From positions 63,723 through 104,625 of the forward strand of contig MPNW01000285.1 in NCBI GenBank assembly GCA_011800805.1: a DNA stretch of 40,903 bases, read 5' to 3'. The notes beneath the pieces were generated by a model that searched no databases, was not told the DNA's origin, and saw nothing but the letters and a program-made list of their open reading frames with translations. Shown piece by piece: positions 11,001-23,380 of this stretch; positions within the stretch are counted from its first letter, which is position 1, and every line of letters starts with the position of its first letter. The translations under genes were made by a program, and so were the position numbers. This DNA comes from Hirudo medicinalis (taxonomy: Eukaryota > Annelida > Clitellata > Hirudinida > Hirudinidae).

Positions 11001-14000
11001 TCAAACATTGCTTCAGATGAGGTTATACCAGTTCTTAAATATTTAAGACGCAATTACTTGTAAGGAAAGCCTACTGTGATGCTTGGAAAAATAAGACCGG
11101 CAAAACTTTCTCACAAAATCCTCCATGCTGTCCTTCCACTTTATGAATCATTCATCGCCTTCAGAATGATAATCTTCCAAGAACAAATAAATGTCTAGAA
11201 TGGCATCACTGAAGGATACTTTAAATGTAGATGAGTTTGATAATGAAAATTGATGCAGTGATCAAGAAATAGAGAAGTAGATTACAGAAAAAGAAGCAAA
11301 TCCCAAAAGGAGAAAGCAAACCATTAGGGAAGAAAAGATTGCAACAGTTTCTGACAAATTTTGACATTGCATCAATTGAAGAATTCCTACAAGGAATTTC
11401 TGCAATATTCTTAGTTCCTCGAACCAATATTATTGTCTGAATCAAGTGACAGTGATCAAAAGTTAGAAAAATTCATTCTAACTCTCAGCTTCCAATTTTA
11501 CTCATCTCTTCTAAATTTATTGAACTTCACTTTTATGAACCTGCATTTATTTCATCAGAAATATGTTAGTTATTGATATTAATTAAAATATTTAATAAAT
11601 CATCAACATTATCCTACTCGTCAACATTCCAAAGCTCACCCTGTCCCAAATCAAAGAGTTCAAGCAGACCCTAGCAGAGTTCAAAGAAAAATTCATCTTA
11701 GAAGGACCTGGATGTGTTGATGATGACCTTGAAAGAGGTTGCAGCTTGAAATTTTCATTGTGCCACTCTAAATAAGTGAATTTTTTTCCAAAGAATATTT
11801 TAATAATCTATTTATGTGCAATTGTTGACAAGACACTGTTCATTGTACAACAGAAAATTAGCAAAAATATGGTGGATTTAAACGATATATTTGATCAACA
11901 TCATGACAATCCACCTCCATGCTACCACCTCTGCCATCATCAGGACTTGAGTTGCTGACAGTGTTCAAGAAGCAGCTAGATGATTACTCAGAGCAGAGAC
12001 AGGAACTGAAGAGTGCCGAGAAGCTCTTTGACATGCCCATCACTGTGTTCCAGGATCTCCTTCAGATCCAGAAGGACATGAAAGGACTGGAACAACTTTA
12101 TTCCATCTACAAGGAACAGAAGGTACTATTGGTGGTTTCCTTTCTTATCATCATTACTATTGTTGATGATCTTGTGACAGTTTTAGTCATCATTTTCATC
12201 ATCATCATTGTTGCCATCATCATCGCAATGGCTGCCATACTTAATGATTCCAATTTAGGAATCTAGACAGCAGTGGGCAGAGTGTCTCTGGGTAGATCTG
12301 AACATGGTACAGCTTCAGGATGGCACAGAGGGTTTCCTTAAGGCCTTGAGGAGGCTCCCAAAAGAAGTAAAAAGCATGTCAGTGTGCCATGCCCTTGAAG
12401 AGAGAATGAAGGAGTTCAGGGACTCACTTCCACTATTTGTTGACCTCAAACATGAAGCCCTTAGAGAGAGGTTGTAGGAAAATGTGATTTAACTCTTATC
12501 ATGAGCCTTGCATCTTTGATTTGTTAATAATAGTGATCAGTGATCATCTTTGCTGTTACCACCATGAATCATCATCGCCGTCGTCGTCATCATCATGATT
12601 TTATCTTTCAACTCTAAATCAATTGCAACAACTACCTCCACCAATTCCACTTTTCATGATCCAAATCTCCACTGATTAAGCATTTGTAATGGAAACTCTC
12701 TCCAGGCACTGGAAAGAGTTGATGGAAAAGACTGGTCAGAAGTTTGACATGAACCCAGAGTCCTTGACGCTCTCAAACATATTTGCCATGCAGCTTCATC
12801 GCTTCCAGGAGAAAATAGGAGAGGTCGTGAACTGTGCCATTAAAGAGTCGGCCAATGAGAAGGTTAGATTGCTAATTTGAACTTATGTATTTTTACTGGC
12901 TCTCATATATTCCAAGTTATTTTAAATTATTCAAAGGTCTTTTTATTATTATTATTAAATATAATTAGATATATAATAATATTTCTAGATATATAATATA
13001 ATAATATATATAATATCTAATAATAATAATTAGGTATTATATAATAAAATTGTGCTTAGTTATACAAACCAGGACTCAACATAAAGATTTGATGCTCAAT
13101 TCCTACCCTGGTCAAAACTAAACTCCAGAAATAATTCAGGGACTAAAAGAGATTGAGGACACTTGGTCGAGTCTGAAGTTCAATGTCCAGAGATACACCA
13201 AGGGTAATATGGACAGGGGACACATTTTGGGCTCACTTGATGACACCATACAGTTATTGGATGACAACACCATGCAACTTCAGGGCATGTCAGTGTCAAG
13301 ATTCATCGGGCCATTCTTAGGCTCTGTACAGAAGTGGGAAAAATGTCTGGCTCACATCTCTGAAGTTCTTGATGTCAGTTGAATTATTTTTAAATGTTTT
13401 GTAAAAATAATACTAGCTAATTTGTATGGTGACATTTGCTTAGCATTAGAAGCCATGCTATTATTGTATTGTAATATCGTTGCTATTGTTGTAAATGCTG
13501 TATTATTAATGCTTTTAGTGGTTTAGCATTCCATAATTTATCCTTAGCATAAGGATCATTATTAAGTTTAGCCTTAGTTTGGAAGGCAAGCATTGCCAAC
13601 TTTCTGTGCATGGCACACAGCATCTTTTACATCCTGCTCTTCTTAAATAAATATAAATAAAAATAATAAATTGTACAACACACAAACATGTGCAGGTGTG
13701 GATGATCGTGCAGAGGAAATGGATGTACCTGGAGGGCATATTCGTGGGTGGGGACATCAGGCTCAACTGCCAGAGGAGGCCAAGAAGTTTGATGAAATTG
13801 ACAGGACATTCAAGAGGGTCTGTTAATGATATTGAATTATTGACCAATATTACATTGAATAATAACAGTGATGATGATGATTCTAACACTTTCTAACACT
13901 CAAATAGATCATGGCAGAAACAGCCAAATCTCCGACCATAAAACATGCCTGCCACGTCGAGAACAGGCTCCCTGATCTTAGGTCTTTGTCTCAGGGACTT

Positions 14001-17000
14001 GAGAAATGCCAAAAGTCCCTCAACGATTACTTGGACACCAAGAGGAATTCCTTCCCAAGGTTGAATTTTGTGTGGTGCTGTCCGTGTACAGATTAGTGTC
14101 TTCCATCTCGAGAATTTTAATTGAGCCATTCGAATGTATTTTAAGATAATTAATTCACAGTGGTGAGAAAAAATAATGACATGATACTAGTAATATTTAT
14201 GATGCTTAAAAAGATTATAATTACACTAGCTTTAAACTTTAAACTGGCTTTGCCAGTAAAACTCATTTATATCATTATAATTAATTTGGGAGTTCTTGGG
14301 ATAGACAAACATACACACACTTTCTGTTTTATATTATAGATTAGGATTAGCAGAATAAAATTTATTTAAATTTAAAACATTTGTGAATTGCCAAAATTGC
14401 TTAACAGTGGATCCATGAATGTTTTTATCATCTGCTTCCATAATTCCATCACGTCATCATCATCATCATCTTCATCATCATCATCTTCACCATCATTATC
14501 ATGGCACCTCAAAACGATGGATCCAGATTCTTCTTCATCTCCGACGATGAACTTCTGAGCATCCTGGGAAGCAGTGATCCGATGTCTCTTCAGGAGCACA
14601 TGATCAAGGTACTCGCAACCTGGAAACTTTGCTTTCACTTTGGCATGCGACTATTTTCTTTTTGTTCTCGAATTGTTACTTTGACTTTTGCTGCTTTCGA
14701 TTTAATTTTTCTCGTCACGTAATTCGGCAGCAGACTATTTTCGTTTTCATCACAGGTGGAGGGTCATATGATCCTAAATGTGTCATCGACCTATAGCTCA
14801 TTTATATAGCGCCATATGCATAGCATCAGAGGCGCTTCTTGTTAACCATTTATATCCCAAGGCTGGGTTTCGAGCACGACTTGCTACGACTGTTGCTATT
14901 ACTGCCTTATGAGTCTATTGGTTCCCCTCATGCCTTATGCAGGAACACAACTCGTTCAGCCAGCCTGCATATGGTGTAGGTAGCAGTATTTGTACATCTC
15001 TCGTTTTAAGTTAATTATAAATATTAAGTGTGATTAGATTTTAAGATTGTTTGTTTAAGATTGATTATTTAAGATTGGTTGTCTATTTACTTTCAGATGT
15101 TTGACAACGTAGCATCCCTGAAGCTGTGCAGTGGGCATCGAGCTGAAGGGGGTCTGGATGAAAATCACTCTGATAAGAATTTCAGTCAGTTTTCTGCTTA
15201 TCAGCTGCTGAAACATGTGTTTAATTCTACCAAGAGGATTGCTGAAATAAAAGCATTAGATTTTAACACATTTAAAAGAGGATTACATTTATTTACAATC
15301 CAATTTTTATTACTTTATTGTTGTTATTATTATTATCATTATTATTTTTATTATTATTACTTTTTTTCTATTACTCTATTAATTATTATATAATGCCCGT
15401 TTAATATAGTAATTCTAACAGTTGTTTTATTTCCTCCTGTTTGCATAAATCTATAATATAATCCATCTGATTTTATTTTCTCAGACTCAAACCAAGAGTT
15501 TCTTAACATTTTTTTAACTGCACCTTTTCCAATAACTTAATCGAGTCCATCCCTCGGCAGCAACCACCTTTGTGATGGGCATGGTGTCAGGGGAGGGAGA
15601 GACCATGGATTTCAAGAGAAAGATACAGGCAGAGGGGAGGGTGGAGGATTGGATGACCCACGTGGAGAAGGAGATGAGGGGAACCAATAGACTCATAACC
15701 AAGGAGGCTGTCTTCTTCTACTGCTCTGAAAAACTTAACAGGTGGTCTCAACAAGTCTCAGTCACGAATTGTTCTGTTAAAAAGACCTTTTCTAATTGGT
15801 TGGCTGGCTAAATAAAAACTACTCAAAGTAATGTGATGATTACATTTATATTGCTCATCATTTTAAAGTATCATTACCATAACCATTTTCTATATAAATA
15901 AATTTTTTTCCTTAAATATGACTCATAAAATATATCGAGCATTTTCGAACTCTGAATAATGAAATGCATTGCAATGTCAGTGGTTGCAATCAGGGCTGCC
16001 AACAGCTTACTAGGCACAGTGTTATGTAAATAGGGTAAATTTGGTAATGGAAAATCGAAAAAAGGTCATGACTGTAATAATTATAATATTTTAAAAACCA
16101 GGGTTTTAATTGGGCAGTTCCCTAAAATTGCTGGGCCCCTGGGCGACCATGGTTGCAATTTGAAATTAAATAAAAAGCTAATTGATATTTAACAAGTAAA
16201 TGAATTTAACACATAAACTACTGCATATAACACATTATATTCAAATTATTATTACATTCATCATCATTCCAGGATAAATTGGATGCTTCAGTACCAGGGC
16301 ATGGTGTGCTTGGCAGGGAGCCAGGTGTGGTGGACATGGGAGGTCGAGGACGTCTTCGCAAAGGTCAAAGAGGGCAACAAGAGGGCAATGAAGGAGTGCT
16401 CAAAGAAACTCCACAAGCAGATTGATGAACTTGTTGTAAAGGTCAGTTGGTAAATTATTATTATTATTATTTAAATTAAGTAATTTATTTATTTATTTAT
16501 TTCTTCCCTCCAAACAAATGAGTAACAAATTAAATTATTCGAGATGATCATCAGAAATGATGTCGAACATTTCTGACTAAAATGCTGTCTGATTTGTGTT
16601 TCTGATCGACGTCTCCTTCAAGACTCAAGCTGCACATAGTGTCAACTTTTCATTCTGCTCAAAACAAATTTAGCATAATCATTATTAATCATAATTCTAC
16701 AATTTAATTAATTTTTTTGTTAACCTTCCTTATGATGTAACTTATTAAAATTTATTCGCAGGTGCGATCCCCATTGGTCAGGAACGACCGAATGAAGTTC
16801 AACACGGTGCTCATAATCGATGTCCACCAACGAGACATCATCGACATTTTTGTCAGGGACAGGTGGGAGGGCTCGACCTCGATTAATTGAGTCTTGTTTT
16901 ATTAAGACATAATTTGAGAAATAAGAATAATGTTTTTATTATTAATTAAAAATCTAACACAATCAGTTAAAGGTTATTTATACTTTATGCAAATTTAGGC

Positions 17001-20000
17001 CAATCGTAGAAAGCCCCTGTAGTTGTCCTTAACGTTATCATGATTAATGTTAGAGATTGCAACGATGATATCAAGTTTTTGCCAACATTACCATCATCTT
17101 CTTATTTAAAAGTCTTAATAGTAATAATAATATTAATCATCATCATCATCATCACAGCATCTTGGACTCGAGGGATTTTGAATGGGAGTCCCAGCTGAGG
17201 TTTTACTGGGAGCAGCATGTCGACCACCTCTTCATCCGCCAGTGCACCGGTCGGTTCAGTTTCGGATTCGAGTACATGGGGCTCAACGGACGCCTGGTGG
17301 TTACCCCTCTCACTGACAGGATCTATCTCACCCTCACGCAAGCCCTCAGGTAGCTGAAAGGATTGAGTTTTGTTGAAGATCAAGCAATTTTGATCAGGCT
17401 CTCTTTTGATTCTCTTTCTTTGAGATTATGTTGTAATTCTTTTAAATGTTGTTAGTAATTATTAAGTAATAAGTAATTTATCACTAATTAATATTATCAC
17501 CTGTAGCATGAAACTTGGAGGAGCACCTGCTGGTCCAGCTGGCACTGGGAAAACTGAGACGACCAAGGACCTGGCCAAAGCCCTTGGACTCCTCTGTGTC
17601 GTGACCAATTGTGGCGAGGGGATGGACTTCAAAGTGAGAAAAGAAATTTTTACCACAGATTCTTATTTTCCATCACGAATGATTAATTAATTTGTTAATC
17701 TTAAAATTAATTTTTAAATGTTCATGGCAGGCAGTGGGCAAGATCTTGTCGGGCTTGTGTCAGTGCGGTGCCTGGGGCTGCTTTGATGAATTCAACAGGA
17801 TCGACGTCTCAGTCCTCTCGGTCATCTCCACGCAACTGACACTCATCAGGAATGCTCTCTTACAGGACATTGAGTACTTCCAGGTGGATAAATTATTATA
17901 GATTCATTTATTATTTAATCGTTGAAATTATTATCAGATAAATTATGTTGAAAGACATTTTTACGATAAATTTGTAGAAGTTGAATTAATGAAATGGTAA
18001 AATACTAGATTAACATTGGACATTCTTAATACGATTTGTTTTGAATAAGCCATTAGGAGTGAACAATTCAATTAAATGTGTCTTTGTCATCAATTATTCT
18101 TCATTTCATCTGTTCACTTCTTCAAACTTAGGGCAACAATCTCTTACCCGCTCGGAAAAGCAATGAAAAATTCTGATTTATTATGTTTGTTGTTTATTTA
18201 TTATGTTGCTAATTAATTAATTAATTAATTAATTATTTATTTAATAGCAAATGTAATCTTTTAGTTCGAAGGTCAAGAGATCAAGCTGGACACAAGGGTG
18301 GGGGTCTTCATCACCATGAATCCGGGTTACGCCGGAAGAACGGAACTTCCAGAATCGGTCAAGTCCCTGTTCCGACCGGTGGTTGTCGTGGTGCCCGACC
18401 TTCAACTCATTTGTGAGATCATGCTCTTCTCTGAAGGCTTCCTCTTGGCCAAGGTTGTTGTTGCTATCACACTGTTCTGCCATAACTTTTTTATCAATAT
18501 CTTTACTGCCACCATCATTATCATGGCCGCCACCAACGCCATCATCATTTATCATTATCGAGGTTCTGGCAAAGAAGATGACGGTTCTGTACAGACTGGC
18601 AAAGGAACAGCTGTCAAAACAGCACCACTACGACTTTGGACTGAGAGCTCTGAAGTCTGTTCTGGTCATGGCCGGTGAGCTTAAGAGAGATGCTCCAGAT
18701 ATTTCTGAGGTGTGACTTCTTGTACTAAATGATCTAAATGAAGATATGTAACACCATAACATTAGAAATCATGGAAGTGTGCAATAGTTATGGATACTCT
18801 TGCAAGTGGCTAGCATTTGAACTCTTGACATCACAATTTTTATGTGCATATCTTTTATTTATCTAGTTATAATAATGTTATAATAATATAATAATAATCT
18901 AGTTAGAAATAATGTTTTTGAAATGATGCGATGACACCACATCATCGGTGTGATAACCAGCAAGTATTGTAACCTAACACCAGTCACTAACGTGATGTCA
19001 CTAAGTCACACAACACAACAGGATGTCGTTCTCATGAGAGCCCTGAGGGACATGAATCTCCCAAAGTTTGTCTTTGAAGATGTCCCACTTTTTCTTGGCC
19101 TCATTGGTGACCTATTTCCAGGGCTCACCTGCCCCAGATTAAGGTGAGATAGCAGCATGAGGTGATTTGTCAAGTGATGCCAAAATGAATTTTCATCATA
19201 ATCGTCTTGGTCGTCATCGTCATCATAATCATCAGGCATCAAGCCCTTAATGAGCACATCGAAGTGTCACTCAGAGAAAACAAATACAGGATCCTTACTC
19301 ACCAGGTGAGCAAATGTTCAGATCCAAAATATTTCCAGTCCACAAATTTTTGTTTTCAAAAGCTCTCTGCCAATCATTCAACTAATAATCAAATGAATAA
19401 TCCATAAATTCAAATTTATTAAAGATAACTTATTTACTGCTAAACTTCATGATAAAGTTAATAATTTTGAAATTTAATTAATTGAAATCTAAACCATGAC
19501 TTAAGGTTCTAGTTGACCTTTCCAGGTCGACAAGGTCATTCAGCTCCATGAAACCATGGCAACGCGTCACACAACGATGGTTGTCGGGCCAACAGGTGGT
19601 GGAAAATCCGTGATCATCAATACCCTGGCACAGGCTCAGACCAGGTTCAAAGTTCATCATATGCTCCACTTTGGAAACAACTTAGCTCTAATAAATAATT
19701 GTCATTGTTACTTGCATAAGTTAATAGTTATTAAGGATTTTTAAGATTTATGTTAGCTGATGTTAAATCTGACATTCCACAAGTTTTAAAATGTTCCTTT
19801 TACAGGAAACTATGATAGCATGATAGGATAATCTATTTTTCTCCTAAGCACTTAAACAAAGCATGCTTGGAAAAGGTTAATCATTCTTGTCATTTTTGTC
19901 CACATTTCAGGATGGGCATGCCCACAAAACTGTTCGTCATCAATCCAAAGGATAGAAGTGTTACTGAACTTTATGGGGTCCTCGATCCAAACACCAGGGA

Positions 20001-23000
20001 CTGGACAGATGGACTGCTCTCTAGCATTTTCAGGGAGATTAACAGGCCGTCGGAAAAGATGGAGAAGAAATACCTGGTGTTCGATGGGGACGTGGACTCC
20101 CTCTGGGTGGAAAGCATGAATTCCCTTATGGATGATAATCGTCTGCTCACTCTTGCCAACAGCGAGAGGATCAGACTGCAGAAACACAGTGCTCTACTTT
20201 TTGAGGTGAAGAAATGAGACTTTTTTACCGCGGCTACTTTTGTGTATTGTTATTGTTTTGTTTATTTTTAATTGTTTATTTGTTGATGATTAACTAATAA
20301 GTAACTGCTCAACTCTTAGTAAAAGATTTTTCAATAATTATAATCAACATGACCTGTTTACAATAATTTTTCCAGGTATCAGACCTGCAGTATGCTTCTC
20401 CAGCCACCATCTCCAGGTGCGGCATGGTCTTCCTGGACCCCAAGAACCTCGGCTACGAGCCCTTCTGGGAGAAGTGGCTGAGCGAGAGGGAAAGTCCCTT
20501 CGAACAGGAAGAACTGAGCAGGTTGTTCAAGAAGTACATCCACTCCTGTCTCGCCTTTGTTTGCGAGGGTATCATGGACGGGAGACAAGGAGAGAAGCCC
20601 GAGAGTTCAATTCCTATGACTGCCCTCAACATGGTGATTTCAGGTTTTTTACTGAGCCAGGAATTCATTCAGGACTTTTTGATGATGATGTTGTTTGATC
20701 TATAAGTAATTCCATTTTAGCATTTAAATGTTTAATATGCCATTTTAAATAATTAATTATTAATAATATTATTATACTAGCTAGATTCAGTAGATATCGA
20801 TAATATTGTTTTGACATTCATTCAATTTTAAATCAAAGTCGACTTGTAGGTCACTCAACTCACAAAAATGTTCGAGGCTTTGACAAATGGAAAACATATC
20901 ATTGGCCCAGACATTCTCCAAGCCTTCTTCCTTCAGGCTGTCACGTGGTCAATAGGGGCGGGGCTTGTTGAAGATGGGCGGGCTCAATTTGATAAGTTCC
21001 TGAGGAACCTTACGGGATTGGACGAGACGGATCCTTCTTCAGGAGCTGGGGCATGTGAGTAAAAAGAATAATATTTGTGTATAATTTCAGTTAATGTTGT
21101 TATTTAACATATAATAACAACAACAATAATAATATTATTATGATTACATATATATATAATAAATATATAAAAATAAATATAAATATATATAAATAAATTA
21201 TGATATAATTAATATTAATTACATTTGTCCATTGCAAAAAATATCCAGAAAAATTAAAAGTAATATTCTGATTTAATACTATCATTAATAATAATGCCAG
21301 CTGAGCTGCCCAGTGCTCGAGGGCAGATGTACGACTACTTCTGGGATGGGGTGCAATCCAAATGGGTGCATTGGGCTGACAAGGTTCCTCCTTATGTCCA
21401 CCAATCAGAGAAGAAGTTCAACCAGATTCTAGTTCCAACCATCGATACTGTCAGAACTGTGTGGCTGCTCTCTCTTCAGGTGGAATATATTTAATTTCAA
21501 AGATTAATTTTAATGACAATAATAATAATAATTTAACCTTAATATGTCTTCTTAAGTTCTATTAAGTTCTGCTTACAATCCAATAATAAATTAAATAACT
21601 TGAGAACATTGCCATAATATCTTAATTATTCTTTGCAAAATTCTTCAAAATTTCTTCAAAACGTCACAGGTGTGTGTAAACAGACCTGTTATTCTCGTCG
21701 GCGACACGGGCACCAGCAAGACCGCCACCATTTTCAGCTTCCTTCGAGATTTGGACAAGGAATCCCACTGCCTCCTCAACATCAACTTCTCCAGTCGGAC
21801 AACCTCCCATGACCTTCAGAGAAACCTGGAGACCAATGTGGAAAAGAGGACAAAGGATGTTTATGGACCCATGCCTGGAAAGAGGATGGTCATCTTTTTG
21901 GATGACCTGAACATGCCGCAGGTCTAGGGGTTTTGTATTATATTTTGTATTGCAATTATTGTATTCATTGTTTGAGTGCCTTATGCATCCCAGTTGGCAC
22001 TGCAACAAGAAATAATTACTAGAAATTACAGCACAATTACTACTCATCGAAAATGTGTCTTTACTCATGTGAAATCACTCATGCTCATTAACATTCTTAA
22101 TTGATTATCATTATTTGACAACAATTTGTCCCTGTTGGCTTTTCAATTAATGACAAAAGTTTCTGATTGGTTGCAGGTGGACATTTATGGAACCCAGCAG
22201 CCAATAGCATTTTTGAAGCTGCTGCTAGAAAGAGGAGGTTGCTACGACAGAGGAAAGGATTTGAACTGGAAACAACTGAGGGATCTCAACTGGGTAGCTG
22301 CCATGGGGAAGCCCGGTGGGGGTAGGAACGAGGTCGACCCGAGATTTCTTTCCCTCTTTTCCATTTTCACCTTAACCTTCCCGGAGATGAAGTCCCTCTT
22401 CCACATCTACAATTCCATGCTTTCCGGGCATTTTGCCAGCTTCAAGGAGGAAATTCGAGATGCTGCATCGACCATCACCAACATGACTCTGGAGATGTAC
22501 AAGTGAGTCACTTCATTTGTGCTGGTGGTTGGTTGGCCAAATTATTATTTTATTGAGAATTTATTCCAGTATATGAAGCTTAAAGAATTAATTGTTAAAA
22601 TTAAATATTTCATATTTAATATTTATTGTGAAAGAATTTGGAATATTTAAAAACATTTTCCTTAACATTTGTAAAATATTTTAATCCACGTTATGATTTT
22701 AATTTCTGTTAATTCATCCACAAACATTCTCACATCAACATGAGTACACATATCACTTCCTCACATTAATTCTTCTTCTTCAGGCATATCGCAATCAGTC
22801 TGCCTGCAACTCCATCAAAGTTCCACTACATCTTCAACCTGAGGGACCTCTCGAGAATATACTGCGGCCTTTTCCTGACCGTGCCGGAGAGGTTCCAGAA
22901 GTTGGAGGAAATCTGTCGAGTCTGGCGAAACGAATGCACCAGGGTCTTTTGCGACAGACTGACCGTCGAAAGCGACAGGCGACTTGTGTCGGTGAGTGAG

Positions 23001-23340
23001 TGAGAGAAAGTGAGAAAGTTCTGTTTGGGCTTTATGTTATATTTTGGTTTGCAGAATGTAATTTGTGATTCTGAAATACTAAAAATAAAACTGTGATTAA
23101 ATAAATTATTAATTAATTAAATAATTAGCATTATTTTGACTTATTACTATTATTATTAATGTACTACATTACGTACTCACAGTACTCAAAGGGTTGTTGA
23201 GCACTGACAACGAACTGGCTCTCTTCATCCTGTTAGCAAATACGACAACCACTTCAAATACTGATTGTAAAGGGTATTAAANAAATTATTAATTAATTAA
23301 ATAATTAGCATTATTTTGACTATTACTATTATTATTATTA

Positions 23341-23380
<40 letters not shown>

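Larger units (their letters stand above)
8007..11634 (+). other. Largest dynein intron, host of the FLYWCH/MULE insertion
   Basis: The donor follows CAG at 8006 and the acceptor precedes 11635 (TTCCAAAG); phases agree and the protein reads ...KKKFRQ / LTLSQIKEF... across the joint. At 3.6 kb it is far longer than the other introns of the gene, most of which are 80-900 bp. The excess length is accounted for by the nested ORF and the transposase remnant. I could not identify terminal inverted repeats or a 9-bp target duplication bounding the element. Confidence 0.75.

Noticed and set aside
12123..12258. Hydrophobic run-on of the exon at 11944-12122 as a membrane segment
   Set aside because: It is intron sequence of ATC/ATT triplets read past the donor GTACTATT.
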